A stretch of 64,000 bases of DNA, from the NCBI GenBank assembly GCA_963841455.1, contig CAWJCU010000009.1:73423-137422 (forward strand), in the 5' to 3' direction. Made by a program: the position numbers and the translations under genes. Positions 17,928 to 26,041 of the stretch are shown here, in pieces (the first letter of the stretch is position 1; every line of letters begins with the position of its first letter). This DNA comes from JAWVFM01 sp963841455. GTDB lineage: Bacteria > Actinomycetota > Thermoleophilia > Solirubrobacterales > 70-9. Below the pieces are notes generated by a model. The model was not told where the DNA came from and did no database searches. It worked only from the letters and a program-made list of their open reading frames with translations.

Positions 17928-17991
17928 CCTCGGATGCTTGAGGGCTCGGTCGATGGCTGGCCGATCCTCCGCTGGGTGTAGGTTCTCGGCC

Positions 17992-18558
17992 GTGGAGGCC
18001 GGAGGAGCGCGTCCCGCGGGCGATGCGGTTGGCAAGCGGCTCCTCCTCGCCGGCGCGCTCGGCGGCGCGATCGCGCTGACGCTGGGCATATACGGCAACG
18101 TCCACGACCCGAGCCAGCAGCTCGTCTTCGACCTCTTCTTCCCGTCGACGATTGCGATGAAGGTGTGGTTCGCCACGGTCGCCGTGGCGTTCGCGATCGT
18201 TCAGATCAGCTCGGCGCTGTGGATCTACGGCAAGCTGCCGTGGAGCGCGCCGGACTGGGCGGGATACGTCCACCGGATAAGCGGCCGCCTCGCCTTCCTC
18301 TTCTCGCTGCCGGTGGCCTACCACTGCCTTTGGTCGCTGGGCTTCCAGGACACGAGCGCGCGGGTGCTAGCCCACTCGCTGCTCGGCTGCGCGTTCTACG
18401 GGGCGTTCGCCGCGAAGGTCGTGATCGTCCGCTCCGAGAGGCTCCCGGGCATCGCCCTACCGATCGCCGGCGGCCTGGTGTTCGCGATCCTCGTCGCGGT
18501 CTGGTTCACGAGCGCGTTCTGGTTCATCACCGACATGGGTGGGTTCCCGTCCCTGTGA
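17992..18558 (+). CDS. DUF6529 family membrane protein
   Basis: A 188-residue protein from a GTG at 17992, with about five membrane helices. Histidines in YVHRISGRLAFLFSLPVAYH and LAHSLLGCAFYG lie in or next to helices and could be heme ligands as in small b-type cytochromes. The stop overlaps the start of the cytochrome c gene as GTGA, so the two are co-translated, and a membrane electron-transfer pair is the likely reading. It is divergent from the large secreted protein, with a gap of 64 bases. Confidence 0.8.
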   Translation: MEAGGARPAGDAVGKRLLLAGALGGAIALTLGIYGNVHDPSQQLVFDLFFPSTIAMKVWFATVAVAFAIVQISSALWIYGKLPWSAPDWAGYVHRISGRLAFLFSLPVAYHCLWSLGFQDTSARVLAHSLLGCAFYGAFAAKVVIVRSERLPGIALPIAGGLVFAILVAVWFTSAFWFITDMGGFPSL

Positions 18559-18923
18559 GGTTGCTGAAGGGGATCGACCGCGTCCTCGGGCCGCTGGTGT
18601 GGGTCGTCGCGGCGGCTGCTGGCGCTGATGCTGCTCGATTGGCCCGAGGGTCGTCGCGAACGACGAGCCCGCTTCGAAGCAGGCGGCCGCCCCCTACGCG
18701 CAGCAGCTCTTCGTGACCAACTGCGGCAGCTGCCACGCGCTCTCAGCGGCCGGCACGTCGGGTGGGGTCGGACCGAGCCTCGACGGGCTCGGCCTCCAGA
18801 CCTCGGCAGTCGCCGCCCAGATCACGAACGGGCGGTGGCGGGATGCCGGCGTTCGGCGGCCAGCTGGATCCCGGTCAGATCCAGGCGATCGCCGCCTACG
18901 TCGCGGGGGCGTCCAAGCCGTAG
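18555..18923 (+). CDS. Class I cytochrome c, frameshifted
   Basis: Across three frames the product has an N-terminal membrane anchor (LLKGIDRVLGPLVWVVAAA), then PYAQQLFVTNCGSCHALSAA with the heme motif CGSCH, GVGPSLDGLGLQTSAVAAQI, and MPAFGGQLDPGQIQAIAAYV with the axial Met. This is a complete mono-heme cytochrome c of about 120 residues. Frame changes fall near 18615, 18645 and 18835 in GC-rich runs and look like sequence errors. It is the electron-carrier partner of the DUF6529 protein. Its end overlaps the convergent hydrolase gene by 28 bases. Confidence 0.75.
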
Positions 18924-19827
18924 GGAACCGCGGCGCGCGCCGCGTTCGCGACGATCGCGTCGACGATCCGACCCCAGGCGGCCGGCGGCAGGTCGTGGCC
19001 CATGCCGTCGATCAGCACGAGCTCGGCGCCCGGGATCGCGGCCGCCGTCGCCTCGCCGCCCGAGACACCGATCAGGGGTCCTCCGTTCCGTGGATCACGA
19101 CCGTCGGGACGTCGAGTCGCCGCAACGCCTCGGTGCGATCGCCCGAGGCGACGATCGCGGCGATCTGGCGCATGGACCCATCCGGGTGGATGCCGCGGTC
19201 GAACGCCCGCCGCGCAACGTCGCGTGACCATTCCTCGTCGCGCTCGAGGCCCTGCGACCCGATCACCGAGCGAACCAACACGATCTCATCGGCGAACGCC
19301 TCGCGATCGTCGAGGGGCGGGCGCCGCCACAGGACCTCCTGCGCCTCCGGAGTCGCCTGCCCGACCGATCGCTCACCCGTCGTCGACATGATCGAGGCCA
19401 GCGACAGCACCCGCTCGGGGTGCTCGACGGCGAGCGTCTGGGCGATCATCCCGCCCATCGAGACGCCGACGACGTCCGCGGCGCCCACCTCGAGCGCGTC
19501 GAGCAAGCCCGCGGCGTCGCAGGCCATCTCGGAGAGCGTGTAGGGCACCGCTGCCGCACCGCCGTCCAGCGCGTCGCGAGGCGAGGGAGTGCCGGCTTCG
19601 TCAAGCACCGTCGAGCGCCCGCAATCGCGGTTGTCGAAGCGGATCACGAAGAAGCCGCGTTCGACGAGCAGCTCACAGAAGGCGTCGGGCCAGCCGATCA
19701 TCTGCGACGCGAGCCCCATGACCAGGAGCATCGGGGGATCCGAGCGGTCGCCGATCGTCTGGTAGGCGAGCTTGACCTCGCCGACCGTCACGCGGCGCTC
19801 CTCGGAGACTTGCGGCGTTGCGGCCAC
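18896..19827 (-). CDS. Alpha/beta hydrolase, one frameshift
   Basis: The N-terminal 250 residues read as a hydrolase: MLLVMGLASQMIGWPDAFCE, IRFDNRDCGRST, nucleophile elbow VVGVSMGGMIAQTLA. The C-terminal part (GAELVLIDGMGHDLPPAAWG, with the catalytic His in GMGHDLP) is in another frame joined near 19075. It is paralogous to the hydrolase at 28992-29903, and aligning the two supports the GTG at 19827 over a later GTG at 19791 that has a GGAG upstream. The family includes esterases and carboxylester hydrolases; substrate unknown. Confidence 0.8.
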
Positions 19828-19834
19828 TCGGCGA

Positions 19835-20227
19835 CTACCCGCCGTCCGGGCTCGACCCGGCCTGCTCCACGTCAGTCTCGGCGGCAGCCGCCGCCGCGGC
19901 GGCCTCGCGCTGCGCACGCCGGCCGCGGCGGCTGAAGCGGCCGACCAATGCATCCACCGACGCCAGCGAGTCCTCCAGCGCGCCGATGCGCTTGCCCAGG
20001 CCCTCGACGTCGGTCGCCATCTCGTCGACCCGCCGCGCCATCGCCGATGTGTCGGCGTGAATGAACTGGAGCACCTCGGTCAGCTCGCGCCGCATCTGGG
20101 CGACGTCGTCACTCATCCCCGCCGTCGAGCCCTCGACGACGCGGAGATGGGCGATCATGCCGTCGAGGCGCCGGAAGAGGGCTGGTACCACCCGGGTGAT
20201 GCTGGTCGCGTTGCGCAGCGGGTCCAC
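19835..20227 (-). CDS. Coiled-coil hypothetical protein
   Basis: A 130-residue protein from a GTG at 20227 (VDPLRNATSITRVVPALFRR). It has a long heptad region (MSDDVAQMRRELTEVLQFIH to LEDSLASVDALVGRFSRRG) followed by an Ala-rich, charged tail. A TGAGGGAT ribosome-binding site overlaps the end of the MMPL region upstream. It follows the MMPL gene by 25 bases on the same strand, so it may be part of that unit. No known family. Confidence 0.65.
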   Translation of the reverse strand: MDPLRNATSITRVVPALFRRLDGMIAHLRVVEGSTAGMSDDVAQMRRELTEVLQFIHADTSAMARRVDEMATDVEGLGKRIGALEDSLASVDALVGRFSRRGRRAQREAAAAAAAAETDVEQAGSSPDGG

Positions 20228-20252
20228 GATTTGGCGATCCCTCAGGGCGCGC

Positions 20253-22715
20253 TCAGCTCGCGGCCGTTGCCTTCGCCGCTGCCTCGTCGCGCTCGCGGAA
20301 GAACTCCTCGCCCTCGATGCCGACATGTGGGACGCGGCGCAGGAAGCGCGGCATCCACCAGTTGGCCTTGCCCAGGATCACCATCACGGCCGGCACGAGA
20401 ATGCATCGCACCACGGTCGCATCGACGGCGATCGCAACCGCCAGGCCGAGGCCGAACTCCTTCACCACGGGGTTGCCGTTGAGCACGAAGCTCGTATAGA
20501 CGCAGACCATGATCAGCGCGGCCGCCGTGATCACGCGGGCGCTCACGGCGAGGCCGTCGACCACCGCCTCGTGATTGTCGCCCGACTCGCGGTAGTGCTC
20601 CTGGATCCGCGTCAGCAGGAACACCTGGTAGTCCATCGAGAGGCCGAACAGGATCGCGAACATCAAGAGCGGCACGTAGCTCACGATCGGCGTCGGGCCA
20701 GGGAGGCCGATCAGATGCGCGCCGTGCCCCTCCTGGAAGACGAAGGTGAGAACGCCGTAGGCCGCGGCGACCGAGAGCAGGTTCATGAGCCCCGAGGTCA
20801 GCGGCACCACGACGGTGTGGAACGCCACCATCAGCAGGAGGAAGCTGAGGGCGATGACGACCAGGATCACGGTCGGCAGCTTGTCGCTGATCTGCGAGGC
20901 GAGGTCGACGTAGCCCGCCGTCTGGCCGCCGACGTACCCCACGAGCGTCGTCCCCTTTGTGGCGTCGGGGATGACCGGGTCTCGCAGCGTGCCCACGAGG
21001 TCGGCGGTCTTGTCCGCCGAGGGAGCCGTGCTCGCGATCACCGTGAAGACGGCGGTGCTGCCGGAGTTGTCCACGATCGCGGGCGTCGTGTCCTTCACGC
21101 CCTTGGTCTTGCCGATCTTGTTCTCGAGCTTTACGAGCCGAGGATCGCTCGCCGGCGTCTTGAGGAACGCCTCCTCCTGCGAGACCTGCTGTTGCTGCTT
21201 TTGCTGCTTGGCGGTCGGCTTTGGCGGCGGCTGCTTGGCGGCCTGCGACTGCACGGCCTGCGTCGCCTCGGACTGGGCAGTCGACGGCGGCACTCCCTGG
21301 GCCTCGAGCTGGGCCGTCTGCTGCGCGATCGCCTGCTGCTCCTGCTTCTGTGCGGCCTTCTGCTCCTGCGCCTTCTGCTGCTGTTGGACCTCGTGCAACT
21401 TCGCCTTATCCGGGTGTGCGGGGTCCTTGCCGAAGTCGACGGCGATCAGGAACGGCCCATTGACGCCCGGCCCGAAGCCCTTCGTCAAGAGGTCGTATGC
21501 CTGGCGGGAGGTGGTGTCGGTCGGCAGCTCGCCGTTGTCCTGCTGGCCCAACTGCAGATTCACGACCGGAATGGCGAGAACAACGAGAATCGCGACGGCC
21601 GCGAGCACCCAGATCGCGGGCCGACGGCCGATCATGCGCGCCCATCGCGCCCAGCCGTGTGGCCGGTGGTCGTGGGCCGGCGGTTTGATGAACGGCACCC
21701 GCAGCGAATTGATCCGGTCCCCGAGGATCGCGAGTAAGGCCGGGAGGAGCGTGATCGCCGCCAGGACCGCGATCACCACCACGAGGGCGGCGGAATACCC
21801 CAGCGCGCTCACGATCGGGATCTGCGCGACCGCCAGCGAGAGCAGGGCGATGATCACGGTCCCACCCGCGAACACCACCGCGCCGCCCGCGGTGGCCGTC
21901 GCCCGCGCCGCCGCCTCCGCGTAGTCGTGGCCCTGCTCCATGAAGCCGCGATGGCGCGTGATGATGAAGAGGGCGTAGTCGATGCCGACGCCTAAGCCGA
22001 GCATCGTCCCCAGCGTCGGGCCGACGGTCGGCACGTCCACCGCGTGGCCGAGCAGGCCGATGGCGTTGAGCCCGATCGCCAGGCCGAGCAGGGCGGTCAC
22101 GATCGGAAGCGCCATCGCCATGGCCGTTCCGAAGGTGATCAACAGGATGATCACGGCCGCGGCGAGACCGACAGCCTCGCTGTCCTCGACGGCCGGCGAG
22201 GACACCTGCTGCCCGAGGTAGCCGCCGGTCGCCACCTGGAAGCCGGCGTGCACGGCCGGCTCCTCGGCGTCGATGATCGCGTTCGCCTGGTCGTCGGTGA
22301 TGTCCCCCGAGTTGACGTTGAGGCTGAGCGCGATGTACCCGATCCGTTCGTCCTTGCTGAGGGCGTTGGCTCCCTTCTGGCTCAAGGGGCTGATCGCGCT
22401 GGTCACGTGCGGCGCCCGCTCGAGCGAGTGAACCGTGGCCTTCACGACCTTCGAGTTCGCGGCCGACGTGAGCTTGCCGCTCTTCGGCTCCATCACGACC
22501 GGGTTGGTCCCGTTGGCCTCCTTCGGGAGGTTGTCGTTGAGAAGGTTCTGCGCCTGGGTCGACCCGCTACCCGGCAACGTGACGTTGTCGCTCGTCTGCT
22601 TGCCGACGCTCTGCGTCACGACCACGCTGACGATCGCGACCAGGATCCATGCGGCGAAGACGGGCCAGCGACGACGGACGCAGAAAGCCCCGAGCCCGTA
22701 GAGGGCGCGACTCAT
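20253..22715 (-). CDS. MMPL/RND-family transporter with Gln-rich loop insertion
   Basis: An 820-residue transporter with two repeats, each a membrane helix, a large outside domain and five more helices. MMPL signatures are TLGTMLGLGVGIDYALFIIT (helix 4 of repeat 1) and LLMFAILFGLSMDYQVFLLT (repeat 2), each with the intramembrane Asp. Residues about 435-520 in the second outside domain form an unusual Gln/Ala/Lys-rich coiled coil (VQQQQKAQEQKAAQKQEQQA, QQVSQEEAF). It would move lipids, lipid-linked precursors or drugs. It is divergent from a TetR gene sharing an operator at 22762-22804. Confidence 0.9.
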   Translation of the reverse strand: MSRALYGLGAFCVRRRWPVFAAWILVAIVSVVVTQSVGKQTSDNVTLPGSGSTQAQNLLNDNLPKEANGTNPVVMEPKSGKLTSAANSKVVKATVHSLERAPHVTSAISPLSQKGANALSKDERIGYIALSLNVNSGDITDDQANAIIDAEEPAVHAGFQVATGGYLGQQVSSPAVEDSEAVGLAAAVIILLITFGTAMAMALPIVTALLGLAIGLNAIGLLGHAVDVPTVGPTLGTMLGLGVGIDYALFIITRHRGFMEQGHDYAEAAARATATAGGAVVFAGGTVIIALLSLAVAQIPIVSALGYSAALVVVIAVLAAITLLPALLAILGDRINSLRVPFIKPPAHDHRPHGWARWARMIGRRPAIWVLAAVAILVVLAIPVVNLQLGQQDNGELPTDTTSRQAYDLLTKGFGPGVNGPFLIAVDFGKDPAHPDKAKLHEVQQQQKAQEQKAAQKQEQQAIAQQTAQLEAQGVPPSTAQSEATQAVQSQAAKQPPPKPTAKQQKQQQQVSQEEAFLKTPASDPRLVKLENKIGKTKGVKDTTPAIVDNSGSTAVFTVIASTAPSADKTADLVGTLRDPVIPDATKGTTLVGYVGGQTAGYVDLASQISDKLPTVILVVIALSFLLLMVAFHTVVVPLTSGLMNLLSVAAAYGVLTFVFQEGHGAHLIGLPGPTPIVSYVPLLMFAILFGLSMDYQVFLLTRIQEHYRESGDNHEAVVDGLAVSARVITAAALIMVCVYTSFVLNGNPVVKEFGLGLAVAIAVDATVVRCILVPAVMVILGKANWWMPRFLRRVPHVGIEGEEFFRERDEAAAKATAAS

Positions 22716-22761
22716 CCGGGCTGTGCCGCCTTCTGGGGCATCAGGGCTTCAACGAGTAGAT

Positions 22762-22804
22762 CCATATTGGATATCGCTTTCATCTTGTAGCATATCCCAT
22801 ATGG
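22762..22804. promoter_or_regulatory. Inverted-repeat operator between MMPL and TetR genes
   Basis: Two near-identical half-sites face each other: CCATATTGGATAT at 22762-22774 on the plus strand and CCATATGGGATAT read from 22804 to 22792 on the minus strand. The spacing is 17 bases between inner ends. The region is strikingly AT-rich for this genome. The second site covers the ATG of the TetR gene at 22801, suggesting autoregulation by blocking transcription or translation start. The only flanking genes are the transporter and regulator. Confidence 0.6.
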
Positions 22805-23481
22805 TTTCGTCCGTCAAGAATGCGCCCGACCGAGTCCTCGTGGGATTCGGGGGCGATAGACCGGGCTCCCCCCTCCCCTCGCCGCCCACCCAGGAGCGCG
22901 GGCGCGAGAAGCGCGAGCGCATCTACACGGCCGCGATCGCCCGCTTCGAGCGCGTCGGTGTCGCGGAGACGCGCGTGGAGGGCGTGATCGGCGACGCGGA
23001 GGTGAGCTGGGCGACGTTCTTTCGCTACTTCCCGCGCAAGGAGGACGTGCTGATCGAGGCCGCCGCCCGCCACTTCCGTGACCGCGTGGTCCCTGCGGCG
23101 GACAGAGGGCGGGACGACCGCCGGCTTCGGATCCAGACGGCGACGGAGCGAACGTTCGCGGCGCTCCTCGAGCCCGGTGAGCTGTCGGCTTCCCTCCACA
23201 ATCAGGCGCTTCTCGAGATCTTCGCCCATCCCGTGCGCTTCGGCGCAATGGTGGGTGACGATCACCCGCCGCCCCCGATCGTCGGGCTGGTCGCGAAGTT
23301 GCTCGAGGAGGGCCAGCGCCGTGGCGAGGTGAAGGCCGGGCTCGACCCGTGGGCGGCGGCGTTGACGATCGCCGCGGGCGTGACGTTCCCGGCTGCGCAG
23401 GTCGCCGCCGCCGGCGCCGACCCGCGCCCAAGCGTCAGCCGTGCGCTCGACCTCATGTGGGAGGGGCTGGCGAAGTCGTGA
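22801..23481 (+). CDS. TetR-family transcriptional regulator
   Basis: A 226-residue protein. The HTH is at residues about 40-85: REKRERIYTAAIARFERVGV, VEGVIGDAEVSWATFFRYF, PRKEDVLIEAAARHF. The C-terminal ligand domain is all-helical. The ATG at 22801 has no visible ribosome-binding site and sits inside an operator half-site, so translation may be leaderless or start a few codons later; the first 35 residues are low-complexity. It most likely represses itself and the divergent MMPL transporter, responding to a substrate of that pump. Confidence 0.88.
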   Translation: MVSSVKNAPDRVLVGFGGDRPGSPLPSPPTQERGREKRERIYTAAIARFERVGVAETRVEGVIGDAEVSWATFFRYFPRKEDVLIEAAARHFRDRVVPAADRGRDDRRLRIQTATERTFAALLEPGELSASLHNQALLEIFAHPVRFGAMVGDDHPPPPIVGLVAKLLEEGQRRGEVKAGLDPWAAALTIAAGVTFPAAQVAAAGADPRPSVSRALDLMWEGLAKS

Positions 23482-24472
23482 GCGATCGCTCCCTGGGCGA
23501 GGGCGGCGCCGCCCTCGCCCAGTCCGGAAGAGGGTCGGCGACGTAGGCGACATCGGTCTCGGCGAAGCGGTCCTGGAAGCCGCGGCGCTGGTTGCCGATC
23601 AGGATCCCCAGGAGCCCGAGACCCAGCGGCAGAACGGCCAGAACGAGACCGATGAGCCGGCGCACGGCCCGCCGCGCACCGATGCCGCCGACACCCGGTG
23701 GCTCGAGTCGGATGCCGAAGAAGTGCATTCCCGGCGTCTGCCCGGCGAGCCCCCAGAACAGTGTCAGGTACAACGCCCCGGCGACGATCCAGATCGTGGC
23801 CCCGGCGAGGATCGCCTCGGTCGATGCGCTTCCGTTGGCGCCGAAGACATTCTTGGCGAGGAATGCGATGACGGCCGAGAGGACGATGAAGGTTCCGTTG
23901 AGCGCGACAGCGTCGAGACCGAAGGCGAGCGTGCGGGTGACGGCCCCGGTGTGATCGGTGGTCACGGCCCGGGGTCCACGCCGAAGTACCGTGCGGACAA
24001 TTCGCTCGACGATGTCGTCGAGGTGTCGCGCCGCCTTGCGAACCTCGCGGCGGATGTCGTCGAGAAAGCCGACGCCCTGCGCCGTGATCGCGCTGCGCAC
24101 CTCCGGTGCCTCGGCGATGCGCTCGACGAGGCGCTGCACCTCGTCGCTCGCGAGCAGCTTGTCCCATACCCGGTCGACCAGCTCGGAGTCGAGGGCCTCG
24201 ACGAGCGCCGCCTCGACCTCGGGGCTCGAGAGCGCGTCGCTCACGGCCTCCTCGACGATCGGGCCCCGAAGCACTCGCGCCAGGGCCCGCTCGACCGCCG
24301 GGCTCTCGACCGCTCGAACGATCGCCTCTTCAGTGGCCGCCTCGACGGCGCGATCCACCCCCGTGGCACCGGCGACGGCTCTCGCGCCCCGGAAGCCGCC
24401 GCCGAGCAGGCGGGTCGCCAGCGTGGGGGACGCCTCGGTCTCTCGGCCTCCAGCCGGCGGGAAATCGGTCAC
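23453..24472 (-). CDS. RDD-family membrane protein
   Basis: A 339-residue protein. Residues 1-170 are a soluble, charged helical region with repeated VERALARVL / VEAALVEAL-like segments. The C-terminal half is the RDD domain: RTLAFGLDAVALNGTFIVL (Arg-Asp replaced pattern in helix 1), LFWGLAGQTPGMHFFGIRL (helix 2 loop with GQTPGM), and IGNQRRGFQDRFAETDVAYV, the family's last signature. RDD proteins are small transporter-like membrane proteins. Its 3' end overlaps the TetR gene by 28 bases and contains a 30-bp perfect palindrome. Confidence 0.85.
   Translation of the reverse strand: MTDFPPAGGRETEASPTLATRLLGGGFRGARAVAGATGVDRAVEAATEEAIVRAVESPAVERALARVLRGPIVEEAVSDALSSPEVEAALVEALDSELVDRVWDKLLASDEVQRLVERIAEAPEVRSAITAQGVGFLDDIRREVRKAARHLDDIVERIVRTVLRRGPRAVTTDHTGAVTRTLAFGLDAVALNGTFIVLSAVIAFLAKNVFGANGSASTEAILAGATIWIVAGALYLTLFWGLAGQTPGMHFFGIRLEPPGVGGIGARRAVRRLIGLVLAVLPLGLGLLGILIGNQRRGFQDRFAETDVAYVADPLPDWARAAPPSPRERSLTTSPAPPT
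23493..23522. terminator. 30-bp perfect palindrome, possible bidirectional terminator
   Basis: CTGGGCGAGGGCGGC at 23493-23507 is followed directly by its exact reverse complement to 23522. It lies 11 bases after the TetR stop and within the last codons of the convergent RDD gene. It lacks a T-run, so termination would rely on the stem or on Rho. It could equally be a protein-binding site. Confidence 0.4.
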
Positions 24473-24528
24473 TGCCTACGCGCCGGGCGAGTCTAAGCCC
24501 CGGGGCGGTCGCGGCCCTGCACCGGCGC

Positions 24529-24630
24529 TCAGTGCGAGACCCAGGCGTCGTCCTGCGCGGTGAGATCGTCGGCCGCCGCCAGCTCCAGCAGCGCCCTCAC
24601 GGCGTAGTCGGCCTTCGCGGAGATCGGCAT
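24529..24630 (-). pseudogene. Remnant of an Rrf2-family regulator (first 33 codons)
   Basis: The minus strand from 24630 reads MPISAKADYAVRALLELAAA, which is the N-terminal helix of Rrf2 regulators almost word for word, then DDLTAQDDAWVSH and a TGA at 24529. Full Rrf2 proteins have about 130-150 residues with a winged helix and often Fe-S cysteines; none of that follows. It is divergent, 11 bases apart, from a persulfide dioxygenase-rhodanese gene, and Rrf2 regulators commonly control such sulfide-handling genes. It seems to be a truncated relic. Confidence 0.5.
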
Positions 24631-24641
24631 CGCGCCACTAT

Positions 24642-26033
24642 ATGAAGGCACGAATGCTGTTCCGTCAAGTCATCCACGAAGACCTTGGGTGCGCCTCGTA
24701 CCTCGTAGGCGACGCCTCGGCCGGGGTCGCTGCCGTCGTCGACCCGCAGTGGGACATCGAGCCCTACCTGCGCCTGAGCCGGCTCCATGGCGTCGCCATC
24801 GAGCACGTCCTCGAGACACACAACCACGCCGATCACGTTTCCGGCCACGGCCGGCTGGCGCGCGCTACGGGCGCGACGATCCACGTCCACGAGCTGAGCG
24901 GCACGGACTACCCGCACGAGGCGTTCGCCGACGGCTGGCGGCTCCGCCTCGGCGAGGTCGAGGTCGAGGCCGTCCACACCCCCGGCCATCGGCCCGAGCA
25001 CACTTCGTTCCTTCTTCACGACGCATCGCGAGCCGGCAAGCCGTGGGCGCTCCTCAGCGGGGACTCGCTGTTCGCGGGCGACGTCGCCCGTCCCGACCTG
25101 GCGGTCGACCCTCGCGAGGGTGCGAGCGCCATCTTCCATTCGCTTCACGAGCGGCTGCTCAGCCTCCCTGACGACCTCGAGGTGTGGCCCGGACACCTCG
25201 GGGGCTCGCTCTGCGGAAGCTCCGCCATCGACAACAAGACCTCGACGACGATCGGCTTCGAGCGCGCGCACAACCGGGCGCTCCGGATCGGCGACGAGAG
25301 CCAGTTCGTCGACGAGGCCGTCGCAAGCCTCGGCGAGCGGCCGCCCAACGTCGAGCACATCGTGCAGCTCAATCGTGGGCCGCTGGTCGAGGACCTGGGA
25401 GCGCCGGCCCCACTGAGCCCACGCGGAGTCGAGGTGGCGATCGCCGACGGCGCGATCGTCGTCGACGCCCGCACCAACGAGCAGTTCGACGAGGCCCACA
25501 TCCCGGGCGCGATCAGCGCATCCGCGTACGACACCGGGTTCGCGACCAAGGTCGGCCGGGTCGCGCCCAGCGGCGTCGAGGTCATCGTCGTCGCGGCCTC
25601 AGACGGCTACGAGCTGGAGGCGGCCGAGCTCCTCGCGTCTGTCGGGCTCGTCGTTCGCGGGTTCCTCGCGGGCGGGATGACGGCGTGGCGCTCGGAGGAG
25701 CGACCGGTGCACCGCCTCGAGCTCATCGACCCCGACGTCCTGGCGGAGCGGATCGAGGCCGGCAACGGCCTGGTCGTCGTGGACGTGCGCGACGACGACG
25801 AGTACGCGGCGGGCCACATTCCCGGTTCTTTCCACATCCCTTACGGGCACCTTCTCGAGCGCCTCGCCGAGCTGCCCGCAGACCGCGCGATCGCGGCTGT
25901 TTGCAGCGGCGGCAAGCGCAGCGGCCTCGCCGCCTCGATCCTTCAGCGCGAGGGCTTCCGCGAGGTCATCCACGTGGGCCACGGCGGCGTCGGCACCTGG
26001 CGGCGCCTCGGGCATCCAATCGAGAGCGGCTGA
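24642..26033 (+). CDS. Persulfide dioxygenase-like MBL hydrolase fused to two rhodanese domains
   Basis: 463 residues in three domains. Residues 1-250 are a metallo-beta-lactamase fold of the ETHE1/persulfide dioxygenase type with THNHADHVSGH (metal ligands), VHTPGHRPEHTSF and LLSGDSLFAGDVARPDL. Residues 265-355 are a rhodanese domain with no active Cys (VVAASDGYEL at the loop). Residues 365-460 are a rhodanese with an intact active site loop, VCSGGKRSG. Such fusions oxidise persulfides to sulfite and move sulfane sulfur, protecting against sulfide. Start at 24642 or the ATG four codons later. An Rrf2 remnant lies divergently upstream. Confidence 0.88.
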   Translation: MKARMLFRQVIHEDLGCASYLVGDASAGVAAVVDPQWDIEPYLRLSRLHGVAIEHVLETHNHADHVSGHGRLARATGATIHVHELSGTDYPHEAFADGWRLRLGEVEVEAVHTPGHRPEHTSFLLHDASRAGKPWALLSGDSLFAGDVARPDLAVDPREGASAIFHSLHERLLSLPDDLEVWPGHLGGSLCGSSAIDNKTSTTIGFERAHNRALRIGDESQFVDEAVASLGERPPNVEHIVQLNRGPLVEDLGAPAPLSPRGVEVAIADGAIVVDARTNEQFDEAHIPGAISASAYDTGFATKVGRVAPSGVEVIVVAASDGYELEAAELLASVGLVVRGFLAGGMTAWRSEERPVHRLELIDPDVLAERIEAGNGLVVVDVRDDDEYAAGHIPGSFHIPYGHLLERLAELPADRAIAAVCSGGKRSGLAASILQREGFREVIHVGHGGVGTWRRLGHPIESG

Positions 26034-26041
26034 ACCGGAGG

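Noticed and set aside
20061..21737. A 558-codon plus-strand frame with Leu/Arg repeats
   Set aside because: It is antisense to the MMPL transporter; its low-complexity LLLRDLLLLLL stretches mirror the Gln-rich insertion on the other strand.
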